Source: Artemia franciscana
Lineage: Eukaryota; Arthropoda; Branchiopoda; Anostraca; Artemiidae
DNA: 64,000 nucleotides
Reading direction: 5' to 3'
Assembly: GCF_032884065.1 (NCBI RefSeq)
Contig: NC_088865.1
Coordinates: 44,463,152 to 44,527,151 of the forward strand
Shown here in pieces: positions 60,552-64,000 of the stretch. Position numbers and translations under genes: made by a program. The notes under the pieces were generated by a model. It was given only the letters and a program-made list of their open reading frames with translations. It was not told where the DNA came from and ran no database searches. Positions within the stretch are counted from its first letter, which is position 1. Each line of letters starts with the position of its first letter.

Positions 60552-61990
60552 AGACACTCTATGAAAAGGTTTTTAGACGAAGTTTTCTTTGTTTTTCACC
60601 ATGTATTCTACATACAATTTGACCTTGTTCGCAGATTTTTATTTTAATCTTAAGTTCGGTGGACCCCTCGCCTCCCCTTCGAATCTCCCCTGAAGGGGAT
60701 ATGTGACCATAAAATTGAAGTTGCTACGAATACGCAATTACAATTTATGTAATTACAAATACGTTATTTATTCGTAGATTAAACATAGATAAAAGGATTT
60801 TATATATCCTATTAAATTGCTTGAATTAAAATCAAGTAGTTGCGGATATAAATCAATTCCGTTGATTTTGAATTAAAATTATGATTGGCACCCCTTATAT
60901 TAGGATTACCTCTATATTCTCATACTTACAGAGTTTTTTACTCGCCATGTGAAATTTAGTCACCATTGGATCTTCACTGGTTTCATTTCGCCAACTTCAG
61001 GTTTAGCCAATAAAGTGGTTTAACTTTACAAAATATTTTGTAAGTTTTAGAAAAATACACCATTCCTCACACTACATATAATTTATCAAATACTTAAGGC
61101 ATGACTTATTTTACAGTTTACAACTCAAACAAACATAAAACTGCAAAATAACAGTTTAGGAAGGTTAATTTTCAATAAAATTAATTTTCAATACAAAAAT
61201 TCAAGTCTTTTCATTGACTATTTTATTTGGCGTTTTGTCCATAAAACGCCAAAAGAACGCAGGACTTCTTTTTTATTTTCAAGATAGGAAACACCTCCCA
61301 AAGTCTAAATTATTATATGCTAACTATGCAGTATTTGTACTTGAAAGTTAGTATTTTATTTGATAAACTCGCAGATTACTTCAATAATATTATGCTAATA
61401 AATTAGCCTGCGTGGTTGTTTCCCGTCAAAATTTTCCGCCACTTAATGTCGGAATTTTTTTTTCATAGCTTTATTTGTTTATATGCTGTATAGTGCTAAG
61501 GTTGAATAATGCCTACAAAAGAAGGATTTGCTCAAGCGAAAGAAAATAAATTAAATTAACAACATAGAAATTTCGTGTAAGCGAAAACGATGGAACAAAA
61601 ATAAAATATGACATTTAGTTAGCATATGACGAAAAAAACAATCATTCGATGGAAATAAAAAAAAAAAAAACGATTATACAAGAAATTTTATGTCAGCAAA
61701 TGTCAAATATAAATGTGAATCTGTAATGTTTCCGACATTTTGAAATTTAAATGGTATCTGATGAAACATGTATACTTCCTTTATATGTAGATTTTGCTGA
61801 AAAGCTAGGTATGAATAACCGTTAGTGTGAAATAATGTCTTTTAGAAACCACGAAAATAAATTTATCGGTATTTGCGGCATTAATAAATTACCATCTCAT
61901 CTTCCCTTTCCATTTTAAAATCCTATAAATCTCAGAACAAGCTTCTTTAAACGCGATATTATTTGACCCAGTTTTACCTTTTCAAATTTG
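60552..61990. other. No supported gene; one short perfect hairpin
   Basis: AT-rich sequence. 61226-61236 pairs perfectly with 61243-61253 (TTTGGCGTTTT and its complement, 6-base loop). No T run follows directly, so nothing points to a terminator or RNA gene. Confidence 0.45.
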
Positions 61991-62505
61991 TTTTCTTCCA
62001 ATGAAACAAACCTGAAAAATACTGGGTAAATAAGTATAGAGTACAACCCTATAGACCATTACTTGGCTAAAAATTAATTACTATCAATTAACACTATCAG
62101 TAGACACATAACTAGGGGGTTAAAGAGTCAAAGAGGGGAAAAAATCGATTAGTAGTAGTAGCATGATTTCGTCAAGATTGTCCCCCCCCTGGTGGGGGGA
62201 GGGCAAAGTTGGAGCCAATTTTCCAACGAAAATTTTGTTGTCTTCCAATGAAACAAACCTGAAAAATATTAGGTAAATTAAGTATAGAGTACAACCTTAT
62301 AGACCACTACTTGGCTAACAATTAATTATGAGCAACTTATAACTATAGCTTATAACTTTACTCCATCAACACCATCAGTAGACACATAACTAGGGGTTAA
62401 AGATTCATAGAGGGGAAAAATCGGTTAGCAGTAGTAGCGTGATTTCGTCAAAATTGCCCCCCCCCCATGGTGGGGGGAGGGCAAAGTTGGAGCCAATTTT
62501 CCAAA
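61991..62505. repeat. Two-copy direct tandem duplication
   Basis: Copy 1 at about 61991-62224, copy 2 at about 62234-62505. Both carry CTTCCAATGAAACAAACCTG, AGTATAGAGTACAACC, CAGTAGACACATAACTAGGG, AGTAGTAGC and GGGGGGAGGGCAAAGTTGG. Copy 2 has an insertion of about 35 bp (AACTTATAACTATAGCTTAT region). A C run flanks the TGGTGGGGGG motif in both. Confidence 0.9.
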
Positions 62506-62610
62506 ATCAATTGAAAATGTCATTGAAAACTGAAAAATGACCCATATAGTACAATTAAGGCAAAGATATACTAAAAAAACAACATTTCTGTGGATGCTTG
62601 AATTATGCAG

Positions 62611-62806
62611 GCTTATGATAGTCTTAACAAAGTTTCTGAAGAAACTTTATTTAGCTGGGGGGCGAATTGGGGTCTGGAGAGACATTCGCTGCTCTGCCAA
62701 AAGCAAATTAAGCCCCTTATTAGCACGATGCCATTATCTCTTGTCATATTGCATGCACGTGAATACGTTTTCTCTGAATTAACATATGAAATTATCAATG
62801 AAGCTG
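62611..62806 (+). CDS. Candidate internal exon of an unidentified gene
   Basis: A 196-bp open stretch lies between an acceptor-like AATTATGCAG (ending 62610) and a donor-like CTG|GTAAGAG (GT at 62807). The frame reads AYDSLNKVSEETLFSWGANW, GLERHSLLCQKQIKPLI, STMPLSLVILHAREYVFSEL and TYEIINEAG. It has mixed composition and no repeat character, and the frame hits a stop soon after the putative donor, as expected for an intron. The exon would be phase 0 at its start and end with one base of a split codon. I do not recognise the family and see no partner exon nearby, so a long-intron gene extending beyond the window, or a pseudogene piece, are both possible. Confidence 0.4.
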
Positions 62807-62807
62807 G

Positions 62808-63280
62808 TAAGAGGAACATATAACTTGGAATCCAAGTCAAGGTGTTAGAGTCATTAGTTACTAATGTATATCATGGTTGAGGTTTTCCCTTGTTTTATTT
62901 TATTTTATATAAATGTTTTGGTTATGCTGCAACTACTGAGGTCTGTGTGGTTTTTAATTTGCCAACGCTTCATCAGCTCTATGTAGCCTCCAATTTTTCC
63001 TTGGGAGGAAACAGTTACTTCATTTGATAACAAATTGACTGCTGCTTTGTGTATTAAAACTTATAATGTTGAAATCCTGATTTTGCTGAAATTGCTCATT
63101 TTCGAAACGGGCTAAGCAGTGTGTGTGTTCTGCTTCTTATTTGTTTGTTTTAGTTTGTTTTAACATTTGTCTTTTTTTTGCTAGATGAAAATATTAAAAT
63201 AAATTGAAGTTCCTAAAATTACTTATGAATAAGCCTTATTCATATCAGTATTTGCACACAGTTACTCAGACCTAATTAAA
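62808..63280. other. No further gene seen
   Basis: AT-rich sequence after the candidate exon; no second exon recognised. Confidence 0.4.
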
Positions 63281-64000
63281 ATTAAATAAAAATAGGTTTT
63301 TTAAAACTGAAAGTAAAAAGCGACATTAAAACTTAAAACGAACAGAAACTATTACATATATGAAAGGGGCTATCCCCTCCTCAACGCCCCGCTCTTTACA
63401 CTAAAGTTTTTTATTGTTTTAAAAGGTAGAGCTGTGAGAAAGAGTCAAATTTTTGCGTAAAGAGCGGGGCGTTGTGGAGGGGACAGCCCCTTTCATATAC
63501 AGATAATTTATGTTCGTTTTAAGTTTTAATGTCGCTCCTTACTTTCAGTTTAAAAAACTTGTTTTTTATTTAATTTCTGAACGTCTTTGAATTAATGCAG
63601 CTTTTGATTTTGGCTCACCGTATATGAAAAATTAAAGCGAAAATTGCATATTAATTTTACATTTTTTGACTAAATGGCTTTCACACAGTCTTGATTGGAC
63701 AATTTTGAGAAAAAAAGGCGGAGGACGGGGCCTAGTTGCCTTGCACTTTTTATGGTTCTTAAATAGGCCACCAGAACCTTTAATTTTATTTACGAACGTT
63801 TTTATTAGTAATGAATGTACGTAACTTACAAATTGACTTATTTAACGAGCTCATATATTAGTATATTTTTATTACGTATGTGAGAGGGTTCGCCCCCTTG
63901 TCAATACCTCGCTCTTTACACTACAGTTTGAATTCCGTTCCGATTCTGTAAGAGTGACCCTTGAACCACAAAGCCGTTTAATTAGAAAAAATAGCTCTTT
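63281..64000 (-). repeat. R1 copy running out of the window
   Basis: Starts ATTAAATAAAAATAGG, then the distal hairpin (arms about 63305-63410 and 63455-63550, less symmetric than other copies), half-module B (GCCTAGTTGCCTTGCACTTT) and the beginning of the middle hairpin (GTCAATACCTCGCTCTTTAC). The remainder lies beyond the right edge. Confidence 0.85.

Noticed and set aside
61226..61253. 11-bp perfect hairpin as a terminator
   Set aside because: Bacterial-type terminators do not apply here and no RNA gene precedes it.

Overview
This looks like a repeat-dominated stretch of an animal nuclear genome, most probably an arthropod. It is AT-rich and has no operon-like gene packing. It carries non-LTR retrotransposons of the RTE and CR1/L2/Jockey kinds, one nuclear-type tRNA-Lys cloverleaf with a T-run terminator, short inverted-repeat transposons, a minisatellite and many microsatellites. 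My impression is a crustacean, but nothing here proves that. I see no complete host protein gene; at most two or three candidate exons of unidentified genes are present (about 1.0-1.8 kb on the minus strand; 62.6-62.8 kb on the plus strand).

The dominant feature is one interspersed family, called R1 here, with about 19 full, partial or decayed copies on both strands between 6.9 kb and the right edge. A full R1 unit is about 1.7 kb. It starts with a short conserved terminal hairpin (TCAAACAGTTCG, then its own reverse complement). It continues through two diverged halves of one ancestral module and contains two larger hairpins. The distal hairpin has arms of about 100 bp or more. In several copies the private variants of one arm are mirrored in the other arm, which implies that arms are copied from each other. 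R1 has no long ORF, so it is presumably non-autonomous. I do not recognise it as a named family, and it is the main candidate for something undescribed.

Layout: 0-6.9 kb, mostly unique AT-rich DNA with one small perfect hairpin and a possible minus-strand exon. 6.9-10 kb, an R1 relative, a (TCTG)n tract and a degenerate tandem repeat (R2), then another R1 remnant. 10.5-12.2 kb, a dead copy of a widespread uncharacterised invertebrate protein family. 12.3-14.9 kb, an ~83-bp minisatellite. 15-18.4 kb, trinucleotide-bearing repeat and unique DNA. 18.4-24.3 kb, a LINE tail fragment, R1 copies, tRNA-Lys and a foldback element. 26.1-26.8 kb, a long-TIR foldback. 27.5-30.7 kb, an R1 chain with a partial tandem duplication. 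33.8-36.9 kb, R1 broken by a LINE 3' end. 37.5-37.9 kb, a second fragment of the uncharacterised protein family, abutting R1. 39.2-43.0 kb, an RTE-type LINE with an intact 974-codon ORF. 43.0-46.3 kb, a decayed CR1/Jockey-like LINE (ORF1 and ORF2 remnants). 48.2-48.6 kb, a long (TA)n tract. 49.4-49.9 kb, a dead 3' fragment of the same RTE. 50.8-59.7 kb, further R1 copies and another LINE tail. 60.2-60.6 kb, a MITE with a perfect 8-bp target duplication. 62-62.5 kb, a tandem duplication. 62.6 kb, a candidate exon. 63.3 kb to the end, R1 running out of the window.

The only product with a full set of recognisable catalytic residues is the RTE endonuclease/reverse transcriptase. It could mobilise its own family. 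Whether it or another enzyme ever mobilised R1 cannot be told from this window.
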